A DNA stretch of 64,000 nt from DASQUK01 sp035641315 (lineage in GTDB: Bacteria; Actinomycetota; Acidimicrobiia; Acidimicrobiales; VFJN01): NCBI GenBank assembly GCA_035641315.1, contig DASQUK010000125.1, forward strand, positions 1-64,000, written 5' to 3'. Under the pieces are notes generated by a model that saw only the letters and a list, made by a program, of their open reading frames with translations, had not been told where the DNA came from and made no database searches. Shown here piece after piece: positions 1 to 10,508 of the stretch. Made by a program: the position numbers and the translations under genes. Each line of letters opens with the position of its first letter. Within the stretch, counting starts at the first letter, position 1.

Positions 1-573
1 GCGGGGGTTCATCCGGCCCCGCCGGTCGGCAAGCTCGTCGATGGTGCCGGGCTTGCGGGACCTCCCCAGCGCGCTGCGGCGGAAGTCCAGCCAGCTTCCC
101 AGCTCGCCGGCCATCAGCTTGGTGCGCTCGTGGTCGGAGACGTCGGGCATGCTGCGACGCGACGGCAGACCGTCGAGGTTGACCAGATGGCTGACCCGGT
201 GGGGCAGCGCGGCGGCGAACTGCACCATGATCCCGCCGCCCTTGGAGTGGCCGACGATGGGCACCGGGTCGCGGGACACGGAGTCGACCACCGCCACCGA
301 GTCCCGCAGGTCGGCGTCCCAGGAGTAGAGGGCGGCGTGCTCGGAGTCGCCGTGGCCCCGCTGGTCCCACGCCACCACCCGCCACCCCGCGTCCGCCAGC
401 AGCGGGGCGAAGACGTCGAACGTCCGGGCGAAGTCGAACCCGCCGTGGGCGAGGACCACGGGCGGCGCATGGGCGTCGCCCCACTCGTGCACCGCGAGGC
501 GGATGCCATGGGAGACGACCGAACGGGTGCGGCCGGGGCCGCGGGCGCCGGGATAGCTGACGGACTCGGTCAT
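1..573 (-). CDS. alpha/beta hydrolase, 3' end beyond the window
   Basis: The reading frame starts at ATG 573 and runs off the left edge, giving 191 codons. It reads as an alpha/beta hydrolase: an oxyanion segment LAHGG near residue 36, a WDQRGHG turn, and a nucleophile elbow GHSKGG whose serine is the expected catalytic residue. The acid and histidine lie past the edge, so the substrate cannot be judged. It is divergent from the MMPL exporter, with 163 bases between the two starts. Fold confidence is high; function is unassigned. Confidence 0.85.
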   Translation of the reverse strand, partial: MTESVSYPGARGPGRTRSVVSHGIRLAVHEWGDAHAPPVVLAHGGFDFARTFDVFAPLLADAGWRVVAWDQRGHGDSEHAALYSWDADLRDSVAVVDSVSRDPVPIVGHSKGGGIMVQFAAALPHRVSHLVNLDGLPSRRSMPDVSDHERTKLMAGELGSWLDFRRSALGRSRKPGTIDELADRRGRMNPR

Positions 574-700
574 GGATGCGGGCGCTGACACGTCGGAGAC
601 AGTGACCCAGCGGTCAACTTCCGGGCAACCCACCCGCCCGGTGTGACCGATGACCGCTCGACAGGACGGGCGCCGCGGGTGTTGGATACCCGAGATAACG

Positions 701-711
701 TAACGTCGTTA
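701..711. promoter_or_regulatory. palindrome, candidate TetR-family operator
   Basis: TAACG-T-CGTTA is a perfect inverted repeat 25 bases upstream of the exporter start, in an AT-richer patch (about 694-714) that stands out from the GC-rich surroundings. A TetR-family gene overlaps the end of the exporter gene, so autoregulation through this site is a reasonable inference. No promoter boxes are asserted. Confidence 0.45.
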
Positions 712-736
712 ACTTCAGGGAGCGGGAGGCCGCACC

Positions 737-3067
737 ATGCTCACCCGGTTCGCTCGACTGTCCACCCGCCACGCTCGAGCCGTCGTCATCGCCGCCGTCC
801 TGGTCTTCGCCGTGGCCGGCGCCATCGGCGGTGGGGTGGCCGACCACCTCACCTCGGGCGGGTTCGAGGACCCCTCGTCCGAGTCGGAACGGGCCGACGA
901 GGCGCTCGCCGAGCGCTTCGACACCGGCGTGCCCAACCTGCTGCTACTGGTCACCGGCGACGGCGGCGATGTCGACGACCCGGCCGTGGCCGCCGCCGGC
1001 CAAGCCCTGACCGAGGAGCTGGCCGCCGAGGAGGGCGTGGCCGACGTCGTGTCCTACTGGTCCGAGGGGAACGCCTCCCCGCTGCGCAACGACGACGGCA
1101 GCCGGGCCCTGGTGGTCGCCCGCGTCGAGGGCAACGACGACCAGGTGGAGGACCGGGTCACCGAGCTGGCCCCCCGCTACGAACGGACCGCCGCCGACGG
1201 TGGCGTCGACGTCGAGGTCGGCGGCTTCGCCGAGGTGTTCCACGAGGTGGGTGACACGATCGAGGAGGACCTGGTCCGCGCCGAGATGATCGCCCTGCCG
1301 ATCACGCTGGTGCTGTTGATCCTGGTGTTCGGCAGCGTGGTCGCCGCCTCCCTGCCGCTGGTCGTCGGCGTGATGTCGATCGTCGGCACGTTCTTCGTGC
1401 TGCGGGGTCTGGCGGCGCTGACCGACGTGTCGATCTACGCCCTCAACCTGACCACCGCCCTCGGGCTCGGGCTCGCCATCGACTACAGCCTGTTCGTGGT
1501 GTCCCGCTACCGCGAGGAGCTGCGGGCGGGGCACGCGCCACGGGTCGCGGCCACCCGGACCGTCCGCACCGCAGGCCGCACGGTGGCCTTCAGCGCCCTG
1601 ACCGTGGCCGCCTCGCTGTGCGCCATGCTCGTGTTCCCCATCGCCTTCCTCCGCAGCTTCGCCTACGCCGGCGTGGCCGTGGCCCTGCTCGCCGGGGTGT
1701 TCTCGGTCGTCGTCCTGCCGGCCATCCTGGTGCTGCTGGGCCATCGGGTGAACGCGCTCACGCTGTGGCGCCGCTCGGTGACCCCGCCCGAGGAGGGCTT
1801 CTGGCACCGGGTCGCCACCGTGGTCATGCGCCGGCCCATCCCCATCGCCACCGTCGTCGTCGCCCTCCTGTTGGTGCTGGGCGCGCCGTTCCTGGGGCTG
1901 CGCCTGGCGTCGCCCGACGACCGGGTCCTGCCCGAGTCGGCCGACGTCCGCCAGGTGCACGACGTGATCCGCGAGGAGTTCTCGTCCGAGGAGGCCGGCG
2001 CGCTCTCCGTCGTGGCGCCCGACGTCCCCAACGCCGTCCCCGGCCTCTGGAACCAGGTCGACGACTACGCAGCGAGCCTGGCGGTGCTGCCCGGGGTCTC
2101 CCGGGTGGACGCCGCCACCGGCACCTACTGCGGCGCCGGCATCGCCGCCGAGCTGGGCTGTGAGCCCGGACAGCTGGTGCTGCCGCCCGACAGCTCGCCC
2201 CGCTACGCCGGCTTCAGCGCCGACGGCGCCACCTACGTGTCGGTCGTGCCCGCCGTCGAGCCGATGTCCGAGGCGGGCGAGGACCTGGTGCACGACGTGC
2301 GCGACGCCGACGCTCCGTGGGACGTGCTGGTCACCGGCCAGTCGGCCAGCCTGGTCGACACCAACCAGTCGCTGTTCGACCGGCTGCCGTGGGCCCTCGG
2401 CATGGTCGCCGTCATCACTGCGGTGCTGCTGTTCATGATGTTCGGCAGCGTGGTCATCCCGGCCAAGGCGATCGTCCTCAACCTGCTGAGCCTGACCGCC
2501 ACCTTCGGGTCGATGGTTTGGATCTTCCAGGACGGCAACCTGTCCGGCCTGCTCGACTTCACGGCCACGGGCAGCCTCAACGCCGCCATGCCCATCCTGA
2601 TGTTCTGCGTGGCCTTCGGCCTGTCGATGGACTACGAGGTCTTCCTGCTCTCCCGCATCAAGGAGGAGCACGACAACGGGTCCGACAGCGTGCGCTCCGT
2701 GGCCGTAGGCCTGGAACGTACCGGCCGCATCGTCACGGCCGCCGCCGTCCTCATCGCCGTGGTGATGGCCGCCTTCGCCACCAGCCGGGTGAGCTTCATC
2801 ACGATGTTCGGCGTGGGGCTGACCCTGGCCGTGCTGCTCGACGCCTTCCTCATCCGGGGCACGCTGGTGCCGGCGTTCATGCGGCTGGCGGGTGACTGGA
2901 ACTGGTGGGCGCCCGGTCCGCTGCGCCGTTTCCATGACCGGTGGGGCGTCAGCGAGCACGTCGACCTCGGGGATGGCCAAGCCGAGGACGATTCGGAGGT
3001 CCCGCCCGCTTCCGGGCGCGATGCTGGGGAGGTGCCGGCAGAGACTGCCGCCCTGGCGCCCCGATGA
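737..3067 (+). CDS. MMPL/RND-family membrane exporter
   Basis: A 776-residue integral membrane protein with the duplicated MMPL layout: an N-terminal helix, an extracytoplasmic domain, a multi-helix bundle, then a second copy of both. Each bundle carries a proton-relay-type motif, GLAIDYS near residue 250 and GLSMDYE near residue 630. The family exports lipids, siderophores or drugs using the proton gradient; the cargo here cannot be read from sequence. A ribosome site GGGAGG (724-729) precedes the ATG. The stop overlaps the TetR gene by ATGA, so the pair is probably co-transcribed, and the palindrome at 701-711 may be the operator. Confidence 0.9.
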   Translation: MLTRFARLSTRHARAVVIAAVLVFAVAGAIGGGVADHLTSGGFEDPSSESERADEALAERFDTGVPNLLLLVTGDGGDVDDPAVAAAGQALTEELAAEEGVADVVSYWSEGNASPLRNDDGSRALVVARVEGNDDQVEDRVTELAPRYERTAADGGVDVEVGGFAEVFHEVGDTIEEDLVRAEMIALPITLVLLILVFGSVVAASLPLVVGVMSIVGTFFVLRGLAALTDVSIYALNLTTALGLGLAIDYSLFVVSRYREELRAGHAPRVAATRTVRTAGRTVAFSALTVAASLCAMLVFPIAFLRSFAYAGVAVALLAGVFSVVVLPAILVLLGHRVNALTLWRRSVTPPEEGFWHRVATVVMRRPIPIATVVVALLLVLGAPFLGLRLASPDDRVLPESADVRQVHDVIREEFSSEEAGALSVVAPDVPNAVPGLWNQVDDYAASLAVLPGVSRVDAATGTYCGAGIAAELGCEPGQLVLPPDSSPRYAGFSADGATYVSVVPAVEPMSEAGEDLVHDVRDADAPWDVLVTGQSASLVDTNQSLFDRLPWALGMVAVITAVLLFMMFGSVVIPAKAIVLNLLSLTATFGSMVWIFQDGNLSGLLDFTATGSLNAAMPILMFCVAFGLSMDYEVFLLSRIKEEHDNGSDSVRSVAVGLERTGRIVTAAAVLIAVVMAAFATSRVSFITMFGVGLTLAVLLDAFLIRGTLVPAFMRLAGDWNWWAPGPLRRFHDRWGVSEHVDLGDGQAEDDSEVPPASGRDAGEVPAETAALAPR

Positions 3068-3711
3068 CGACCGCATCGCCGACCACCGCCGCCCGCCGTC
3101 CCCGCGCCCGCAAGGGCGAGGGGGCGGCGCTGCGCGACGAGATCCTCGCCGCCACCGAGCGGCTGCTGCTCGAGCGGGGATCCGCCGAGGCGGTGTCGAT
3201 CCGGGCGGTGGCCGACCGGGTCGGTGTCACCCCGCCGTCGATCTACCGGCATTTCGCCGACAAGACCGACCTGATCTTCGAGGTGTGCGCCCGGCACTTC
3301 GTCGCCTTCGACGATTACCTCGCCCGCGCCAGCGCCGGCATCGACGACCCCGTGGACCGGTTGCGGGCGATCGGCCTGGCCTACATGCGCTTCGGCCTGG
3401 CCAACCCGGAGCCCTACCGGATCATGTTCATGACCCGGTCCGACGAGACGCCCGAGGAGTACAAGGCGGTGGTGCTGCGCGACAACGCCGCCTTCGACCA
3501 GGTGGTCCGCTGCGTGCAGGAGTGCATCGACGCCGGGCGCTTCCGGCCCGAGTACACCGACGCCTACCCGCTGACGATCGGGTTCTGGGCACGGGTGCAC
3601 GGGTTGACGTCGCTGCTGGTGTCCAAGCCCCAGTTCCCCTGGCCCGACGACCGCGAGGCCTTCATCCAGGAGTACGCCAAGATCTGCCTGGCGGGAGTCG
3701 TCCGCGACTGA
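3064..3711 (+). CDS. TetR/AcrR-family transcriptional regulator
   Basis: 215 residues. The N-terminal helix-turn-helix reads SIRAVADRVGVTPPSIYRHF around residues 40-60, followed by a helical ligand-binding domain of TetR_C type. I chose ATG 3064 because it overlaps the exporter stop (ATGA); an in-frame start at 2941 would lie deep within the exporter gene. The arrangement suggests a repressor of the upstream MMPL gene that responds to an exported compound (inference). It converges with the following transporter, with four bases between stop codons. Confidence 0.9.
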   Translation: MTTASPTTAARRPRARKGEGAALRDEILAATERLLLERGSAEAVSIRAVADRVGVTPPSIYRHFADKTDLIFEVCARHFVAFDDYLARASAGIDDPVDRLRAIGLAYMRFGLANPEPYRIMFMTRSDETPEEYKAVVLRDNAAFDQVVRCVQECIDAGRFRPEYTDAYPLTIGFWARVHGLTSLLVSKPQFPWPDDREAFIQEYAKICLAGVVRD

Positions 3712-3715
3712 GCTC

Positions 3716-4444
3716 TCACGCGTTGCCGGGGTCGTTGCGCCAGTCGCGGTCGGGCGACGCATAGATCAGCGGCAGGCTGGCCGCCGACACCAACGCCTTG
3801 ACCGTGAGGTTGACGACGAAGATGTCCCACACGGCTGCCCACGGCAGGGTCAGCCCGTGGTCGGTGAGGAGGGGCAGCGACCCGAACGCCCCCACCGCGA
3901 AGATGGCGTTGTCCACGGGGACGCTGACCGCGTTGCTCACGGCGACGCGGGCCCACTGGTAGCGAGTGGTCACCCGGCGCACGAACCAGTGGTAGACCTC
4001 GGTGTCGAGCAGCTCGCTCACCACCTCGGCCACGATCGACGCCACCACGATGCGCCACAGCGGACCGAGCACGGCCTGGAACTCGTCGCCCAGCGGGTAG
4101 CTCTCGTCGCTCGGCACCCGCGCCGCCCACTGCAGGTAGAGCGCCATGAACAGGTTGACGACCGCGGCGGTCACGATCAGCGTGCGGGCGGCCCGCTTGC
4201 CCAGCGCCTTGTGGACGACGTCGCGCAGTGTGAACGTGATCGGGTAGACGAACGTGCCCATGTCGACCGCGCGGCCGAACGTCGACCCGATCTTGACGCT
4301 GGTGATGTCGGCGATGACCTGGGCGCCGACGTAGGCACCGACAGCGGCGACGGCCAGGCGCGAGACCGTGACGGTGGGCGCCAGGCGCCTGGTCGGGACC
4401 GTCGGCCTCCGGTCGTCGGACGCGACGGAGGGGGCGGGCTGCAT
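3716..4444 (-). CDS. VUT-family queuosine precursor transporter (YhhQ-like)
   Basis: 242 residues with several hydrophobic helices and the family hallmarks VGAYVGAQVIADITSVK, FVYPITFTLRD and a SNAVSVPVDNAIF segment. Members of the VUT (DUF165) family import queuine or preQ precursors for tRNA modification. ATG 4444 is preceded by GGAGG at a good distance, which settles the start; longer upstream frames are low-complexity and not family-like. No queuosine biosynthesis genes are nearby, so the substrate rests on family membership alone. Confidence 0.85.
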   Translation of the reverse strand: MQPAPSVASDDRRPTVPTRRLAPTVTVSRLAVAAVGAYVGAQVIADITSVKIGSTFGRAVDMGTFVYPITFTLRDVVHKALGKRAARTLIVTAAVVNLFMALYLQWAARVPSDESYPLGDEFQAVLGPLWRIVVASIVAEVVSELLDTEVYHWFVRRVTTRYQWARVAVSNAVSVPVDNAIFAVGAFGSLPLLTDHGLTLPWAAVWDIFVVNLTVKALVSAASLPLIYASPDRDWRNDPGNA

Positions 4445-4512
4445 GGGGACCTCCGGTTTTGGTGAGGCGGGTTGCCGGTACCGCCGGGGTAGCCACTGTA
4501 GGTTCCGGCGCC

Positions 4513-5418
4513 ATGACGACCCATCGGCTGGCTGTGGGCGAGGGCCGGGCGATGACCGTCGACGATGCCGGCGACCCGGGCGGTGTGCCGGTGCTCTACC
4601 TCCACGGCACGCCCGACTCGCGGCTGGCCCGTCCGGCCGACGACGGCCTCGCGGCCGCCGCCGGGGTGCGGCTGCTGGCGCTGGATCGTCCGGGCTACGG
4701 CGGCAGCGATCCGCTGCCCGGCGGCGGCGCCTCGTGCGGCGACCCCGGCACCTGGCCGCGGCTGCTGGCGAGCGACGTGCGGGCCGTGCTCGACCAGCTC
4801 GCGGTCGAGCGCTGCGCCGCCCTGGCGTGGTCGGGCGGGGCGCTCGCGGGGCTGGTCCTGGCGGCCGGGCTGCCCGAGCGGGTGTCGGCGCTCGGCATCG
4901 TGGCCGGCCTGGTGCCGCGGCAGGCCTACGACGATCCCGCCGTGCGTGACGTCGGGGCCGACCGGCTGGCCACGCTGGAGCTGGCCGACGCCATCCCGCC
5001 CGGGGAGCTCGGCGATGCCGTGGCCCCCCTGCTGGCGCCGTATCCCTGCGACCGGGCCCTGGCGCTCGAGCACCAAGCCGAGCACCGCGATCCCGCTGGC
5101 GCCCGCGAGCTGGCGACCGTCCCCGGCGGCGCGGAGCGCATGGCCGACGCGCTGGTCGAGGCCGTGCGGCACGGGCTGGCGGGCGTCGCCGCCGACGTCG
5201 AGGCGCAGGCCCGTCCACTCGAGGTCGAACTGGCGGCCGTCACCTGCCCCGTCCGCCTGTGGTACGGCGCCGACGACGCCGTCACCCCACCGGCGTTCGG
5301 GGAGTGGTGCGCCGGCCACCTCCGCACGGCGACGCTGGACATCGTCGACAGCGCGGCCCACTACCTGCTCTTCACCCACTGGTCGGACATCCTGCGAAGC
5401 CTCGCCCATCTACGTTGA
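4513..5418 (+). CDS. alpha/beta hydrolase
   Basis: 301 residues from ATG 4513. Visible landmarks are YLHGTPDSR (oxyanion region), LDRPGYGGSD, and the nucleophile elbow AWSGGA, where the first glycine of the usual GxSxG is alanine. Near the C-terminus PVRLWYGADDAVTPP supplies the acid and DSAAHYLLF the histidine. This resembles the HGTPxSR-type hydrolases common in actinobacteria. It is followed four bases later by the CMD-like gene, so the two may be co-transcribed. Substrate unknown. Confidence 0.85.
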   Translation: MTTHRLAVGEGRAMTVDDAGDPGGVPVLYLHGTPDSRLARPADDGLAAAAGVRLLALDRPGYGGSDPLPGGGASCGDPGTWPRLLASDVRAVLDQLAVERCAALAWSGGALAGLVLAAGLPERVSALGIVAGLVPRQAYDDPAVRDVGADRLATLELADAIPPGELGDAVAPLLAPYPCDRALALEHQAEHRDPAGARELATVPGGAERMADALVEAVRHGLAGVAADVEAQARPLEVELAAVTCPVRLWYGADDAVTPPAFGEWCAGHLRTATLDIVDSAAHYLLFTHWSDILRSLAHLR

Positions 5419-5422
5419 GGGC

Positions 5423-6085
5423 ATGCCCCGACTGCGCCAGGTCCCGCGTGACGAGGCGGCGGCACCGATCGTCACGGCCATGTACGACTTCATGTTCGGC
5501 CGCGGACGCGACCCGGTGGCCGATCCCGGCACCGCCACGGGCACGCCGGGCGACTGGTGGACCACCTTCGCCCTCGTCCCCGACGTCCTCGAGCACTGCG
5601 TGGCCGGCTTTGCCCTGTACCGGTCGCCCCACCTGGCCCTGCCCGCCGAGCTGCGGGAGCTGGGCCAGATCCGCGCCGGCTGGGCCCGCGGCAGCCAGTT
5701 CGTGTTCTCGCAGCACTGCAAGTCGTGCCGGGCGCTGGGCATGCCCGAGGAGAAGATCGCGGCCATCCCGGCCTGGCCCGTGGCCGACTGCTGGTCCCCG
5801 GTGGAACGGGCGGTGCTGGCCTACACGGACGCGCTGGTCCTCGACGGCGGTCGCGTCCCGGACGGCGTGTTCGCGGCGCTGCGCGAGCACCTGGGCGACG
5901 AGCAGATCCTCGAGCTGACCTACGTCACCTGCCTCTACGAGATGCACGCCACGATGAGCCGCGCGCTGCGCACCGAGTGGGACGACCGGGACGATCCGGT
6001 GGTCGAGGTGCCGGGCCCACACGAGTCGCTGGCGCCCGAGGTGGGCGTGGAGCCCGGCCGCACCGCGGCCGATCCCCGGCCCTAG
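5423..6085 (+). CDS. carboxymuconolactone decarboxylase/AhpD-like protein
   Basis: 220 residues. The core ELGQIRAGW followed by SQHCKSCRALG gives the H-C-x-x-C arrangement of AhpD-like CMD proteins, which often act as thiol peroxidases or reductases; the histidine normally following the second cysteine is not obvious. The C-terminal half contains VERAVLAYTDAL and YEMHATMSRAL, typical of the CMD fold. ATG 5423 sits four bases after the hydrolase stop. The stop is one base from the convergent P450 stop. Function beyond the family is not known. Confidence 0.8.
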   Translation: MPRLRQVPRDEAAAPIVTAMYDFMFGRGRDPVADPGTATGTPGDWWTTFALVPDVLEHCVAGFALYRSPHLALPAELRELGQIRAGWARGSQFVFSQHCKSCRALGMPEEKIAAIPAWPVADCWSPVERAVLAYTDALVLDGGRVPDGVFAALREHLGDEQILELTYVTCLYEMHATMSRALRTEWDDRDDPVVEVPGPHESLAPEVGVEPGRTAADPRP

Positions 6086-6086
6086 C

Positions 6087-7376
<1,290 letters not shown>

Positions 7377-7385
7377 GGACGAAGA

Positions 7386-8909
7386 CTAGGTGCCGGCGCG
7401 GCGCCCGGCCGGCCCTGGTTGGCGGACGTCACTCAGGCAGGACTGGATGGCCGCCACCGAGCGGTCGACGTCGGCCTCGGTCGTCTGCCAGTTCACCACC
7501 GAGATGCGCATGGCGGCCTGGCCCCGCCAGGTCGTGCCGCTCATCCAGCAGTCGCCCGACGCCTGCACCGCGTCGACGACCCGCCGGGTGAGGGCGTCGT
7601 CCTCCGCGTCGCCGTTGGTCCCCTGGCGGAACCGCACCAGCACCTGGTCGAGCGCGACGTCGTTGAGCACCTCCACGCCGTCGATCCGGCCGAGCCGTTC
7701 GGCGAACTGGCGGGCTCGGGCGCAGCACCGGTCGACGAGGTCGGCGACCCCTTGCCGTCCGAGCGACCGGAGCGCGGCGTAGACCGCGAACCCACGGGCG
7801 CGGCGCGAGAACTCGGGGTTCCAGTCGAGCTGGTCACGGGGCGCCGCCGTCCCGGTGTCGGTGCCTTCGTGGGAGTCAGCGTCGGCGTCCGTGTGCACCA
7901 GGTAGGCGGCGCGGGTCCCCATGGCGCCGCTGTGCGCCGCGGTATCGGCGCACGCCACGAAGCCCGAGTCGTAGGGAACGTTGAGCCACTTGTGGAAGTC
8001 CGTGGCCCACGAGTCGGCCCGCTCGACACCGGCCAGCGCGGGCCGCATGGTGGGGCTGGCGCCCGCCCACAAGCCGAACGCCCCGTCCACGTGGACCCAG
8101 GCGCCGGCGGCGTGCGCCACCTCGCAGATCTCGGCGAGCGGATCGATGGCGCCGGTGTTGACCTCCCCGGCCTGGGCGCACACGATCGCAGGACGGTCCG
8201 GCTCGGCGGCGAGGGCGTGCGCCAGGGCATCGACCCGCAGGCGCGCGTCGGGTTCCGAGGGGACGACGGTGACCGCGTCGGTGCCGAGCCCGAGGAACCG
8301 CAGCGCCCGGTCGATCGTGACGTGGCGCACGTCGCTGGCCAGCACCCGCATCGGAGGCGCGCCGTTGAGGCCTCGCTTCTCGACATCCCAGCCGGCCCGT
8401 GCCAGCACGCCGTGGCGGGCGGCCGCCAGTGCCGTGACGTTGGCCATCTGGCCACCGGTGACGAAACCGAAGGACGCCGACGCCGGCAGGCCCAGCAGGT
8501 CGAGCACCCATCCGCCGGCCACCTCTTCCACCACCGCTGCGGCCGGGCCGCCGACGTAGAGGCCGGCGTTCTGGTCCCAGGTGGCGGCCAACCAGTCGGC
8601 CGCCAGCGCCGCCGGGAGGGCGCCGCCGATCACGAAGCCGAAGTAGCGGGGCGAGCCTGTGGCAACCAACCCGGGTTCCGCACCCTCGGCCAGGTCGCGC
8701 ACCACCTCGGCGGCGTCGACGGGTTCGTCGGGCAGCGCGACCGCCAGCGCCTTGCGCAACTCGTCGACGCCCGCCCGCTCGGCGACGGGCCGGTCTTGCA
8801 GCCCGGCCAGATAGGCGGCCGCCTGCTCGACGGCGACGGCCAGCGCCGGGTCCCAGGCGCTCGTAGGCGGGCGGTTGGGGCTGTCCAACTGCTCGGGTTC
8901 GTCGGTCAC
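7386..8909 (-). CDS. PLP-dependent decarboxylase (group II, aromatic amino acid type)
   Basis: About 507 residues. It has the group II decarboxylase fold: GFVTGGQMANVTAL, HVDGAFGLWA before the cofactor site, and TDFHKWLNVPYDSG, whose lysine should bind PLP as a Schiff base. These enzymes decarboxylate aromatic amino acids or related substrates. The start is uncertain: GTG 8909 gives the family-like N-terminus, and further in-frame starts lie upstream as far as the divergent flavoprotein start. A linker rich in Asp and Thr near residue 350 is unusual but open. Confidence 0.85.
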   Translation of the reverse strand: MTDEPEQLDSPNRPPTSAWDPALAVAVEQAAAYLAGLQDRPVAERAGVDELRKALAVALPDEPVDAAEVVRDLAEGAEPGLVATGSPRYFGFVIGGALPAALAADWLAATWDQNAGLYVGGPAAAVVEEVAGGWVLDLLGLPASASFGFVTGGQMANVTALAAARHGVLARAGWDVEKRGLNGAPPMRVLASDVRHVTIDRALRFLGLGTDAVTVVPSEPDARLRVDALAHALAAEPDRPAIVCAQAGEVNTGAIDPLAEICEVAHAAGAWVHVDGAFGLWAGASPTMRPALAGVERADSWATDFHKWLNVPYDSGFVACADTAAHSGAMGTRAAYLVHTDADADSHEGTDTGTAAPRDQLDWNPEFSRRARGFAVYAALRSLGRQGVADLVDRCCARARQFAERLGRIDGVEVLNDVALDQVLVRFRQGTNGDAEDDALTRRVVDAVQASGDCWMSGTTWRGQAAMRISVVNWQTTEADVDRSVAAIQSCLSDVRQPGPAGRRAGT

Positions 8910-9057
8910 CCGCACGAGTCTGGCGTGGGACGAGCGGTTTGCCGCCTCGGGGATGCGGCGGGTCTCAAGTGTCACTCCAGCCCGACCCTCACCCGCCGCC
9001 CCTGACGGCGTCGGTCTCACGACCGACACTGTCACACCCTGTGCGTAAGGTCGAATC

Positions 9058-9567
9058 ATGGCCACGTGGAAAGAGTTCGCCGACGAAGCACCCGAGATCG
9101 CCGAGCTGGCCGAGCGACGGCTGGCAGCGACCGGACTCATGATGCTGGCAACGCTGCGGAGCGACGGGTTCCCCCGCGTCAGTCCGATCGAGCCGGTCCT
9201 TGCGGGCGATCGGCTCGTGCTGCATGACGACAAGCTCTGGTTCGGGATGATGGTCGACTCCACCAAGTCACGCGACCTCAGGCGCGACGGCCGGTTCGGC
9301 TTGCACACCGCCACGGCCGACAAGGACGTGAGCGAGGGTGACGTGAAGCTGTGGGGCACCGCCACCGAGGTGACCGACCACGACACCCTGGCGCGGTTCT
9401 CCGACGACATCTACGAATCGGTCGGCTACCGGTTCGAGGTCGGATCGTTCGACGCCTTCGACGTCGACCTGCTGGGCGCCTCGTCGGTCTCGGTGGCCGA
9501 CAACGTCATGTACGTCAAGACCTGGAAGCCGGGGAAGGGAGTTGCCGTGGTGGAGAAACGCGACTGA
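9058..9567 (+). CDS. pyridoxamine 5'-phosphate oxidase-like FMN protein
   Basis: 169 residues with a split-barrel fold: MMLATLRSDGFPRVSPIEPV begins the sheet, and KSRDLRRDGRFGLHT matches the flavin/phosphate-binding region of the PNPOx-like superfamily. Such small actinobacterial proteins bind FMN, F420 or haem, and sequence alone does not choose among them. It is transcribed divergently from the PLP decarboxylase across about 148 bases. Confidence 0.8.
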   Translation: MATWKEFADEAPEIAELAERRLAATGLMMLATLRSDGFPRVSPIEPVLAGDRLVLHDDKLWFGMMVDSTKSRDLRRDGRFGLHTATADKDVSEGDVKLWGTATEVTDHDTLARFSDDIYESVGYRFEVGSFDAFDVDLLGASSVSVADNVMYVKTWKPGKGVAVVEKRD

Positions 9568-9595
9568 CCGCACGGCGGGGTGGGCCGGCCCCTCG

Positions 9596-10396
9596 TCACC
9601 GTGGGCGCGGAGGCCGCAGGAGCACCTCCTGGGTGACGGTGGCCAGGTGCGTGCCGTCCTGGTGAACACGTGCCCGACGCTCACCCCACGGGAGCTGATC
9701 AGCCCGTGGCAGGTGGAGGCGTGCACATGCCAGTCGTCCACGGCCGGTCGGCGGTGGAACCAGATGGCATGGTCGAGGCTGGCCGAGAAGAACTGCTGCT
9801 CGGGTGGGGGCGATCGGGTCCCAGTCGGGCATCAGCGACACGACGGCCTCGGTGGGGAAGTCGTCGGAGATGTAGGCCAGCGCGCAGGCCTGCAGCGCCG
9901 GGGCGTCGCCGACCGGCTTGGCCAGCCGTGCCCACGCCCGGACCTCGCCCCGCAGCCGCGGCGCCACCCGCCGCTCGAATGTCTCGCTCCAGCTGTTGTC
10001 GGGCAGCTGACCGGGCGGGGTCAACTCCGGCATCACCGGGGTCTGCACCTGTGGCCCGGGCTCGTCGGCCTGGTAGGAGGCGGCGAGGTTGAGGATCACC
10101 CCCACCGACTGGCGCGCGGTCACCCGCCGGGTGCAGAACGAGCGCCCGTCTCGCACCCGGTCGACCTCGAACCGGATCGGCTCGGTGTGGTCGCCGGGAC
10201 GAATGAAGTAGGCGTGCAGCGAGTGGACGCGGTAGCGGGCGTCGACGCTGAACGTCGCCGAGCGCAACGCCTGGGCCACGATCTGGCCCCCGTACAACCC
10301 ACCCCACGGGTAGCACGGGCCGGCGCCCACCCACACGTCGGCGCGCTCCGGCTCTGCTCCGACCGGTTCGAGGGCCATCATCGTCGCGAGGTCCAC
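9596..10396 (-). CDS. tesB: acyl-CoA thioesterase II (TesB-like) with two compensating frameshifts
   Basis: The frame from GTG 10396 (or ATG 10435) reads LATMMALEPVG and then GGLYGGQIVAQAL, HSLHAYFIRPGD and FTRRVTARQ-like text, as in the double hot-dog TesB family that hydrolyses acyl-CoA. From about 9803 to 9660 this frame becomes nonsense, while the frame one base over encodes the expected SLDHAIWFHRRP and SSRGVSVGHVFT; near 9660 the first frame resumes with DGTHLATVTQEVLLRP. One extra base and one missing base fit this exactly. About 48 residues are altered although the frame stays open. Either an assembly error or a damaged gene. Confidence 0.8.
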   Translation of the reverse strand: MDLATMMALEPVGAEPERADVWVGAGPCYPWGGLYGGQIVAQALRSATFSVDARYRVHSLHAYFIRPGDHTEPIRFEVDRVRDGRSFCTRRVTARQSVGVILNLAASYQADEPGPQVQTPVMPELTPPGQLPDNSWSETFERRVAPRLRGEVRAWARLAKPVGDAPALQACALAYISDDFPTEAVVSLMPDWDPIAPTRAAVLLGQPRPCHLVPPPTGRGRLACARLHLPRADQLPWGERRARVHQDGTHLATVTQEVLLRPPRPR

Positions 10397-10508
10397 GGCG
10401 GCAGAGGCTCTGCGCCGGCGTGTCGAGGGCGCCAACCACTCCCGAGCCCCAGCGGTCAGTAGGGCGTGTCAGCACGGACCGGTCCGGCGCGCTACACCTT
10501 CGGGTGCC

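Noticed and set aside
944..3076. Open frame of 710 codons antisense to the MMPL gene
   Set aside because: His/Gln/Arg/Gly-rich composition typical of antisense frames in GC-rich DNA; the MMPL frame has clear family motifs. Similar long antisense frames elsewhere (for example 24465-27299, 27337-29424, 39416-41362) were dismissed likewise.
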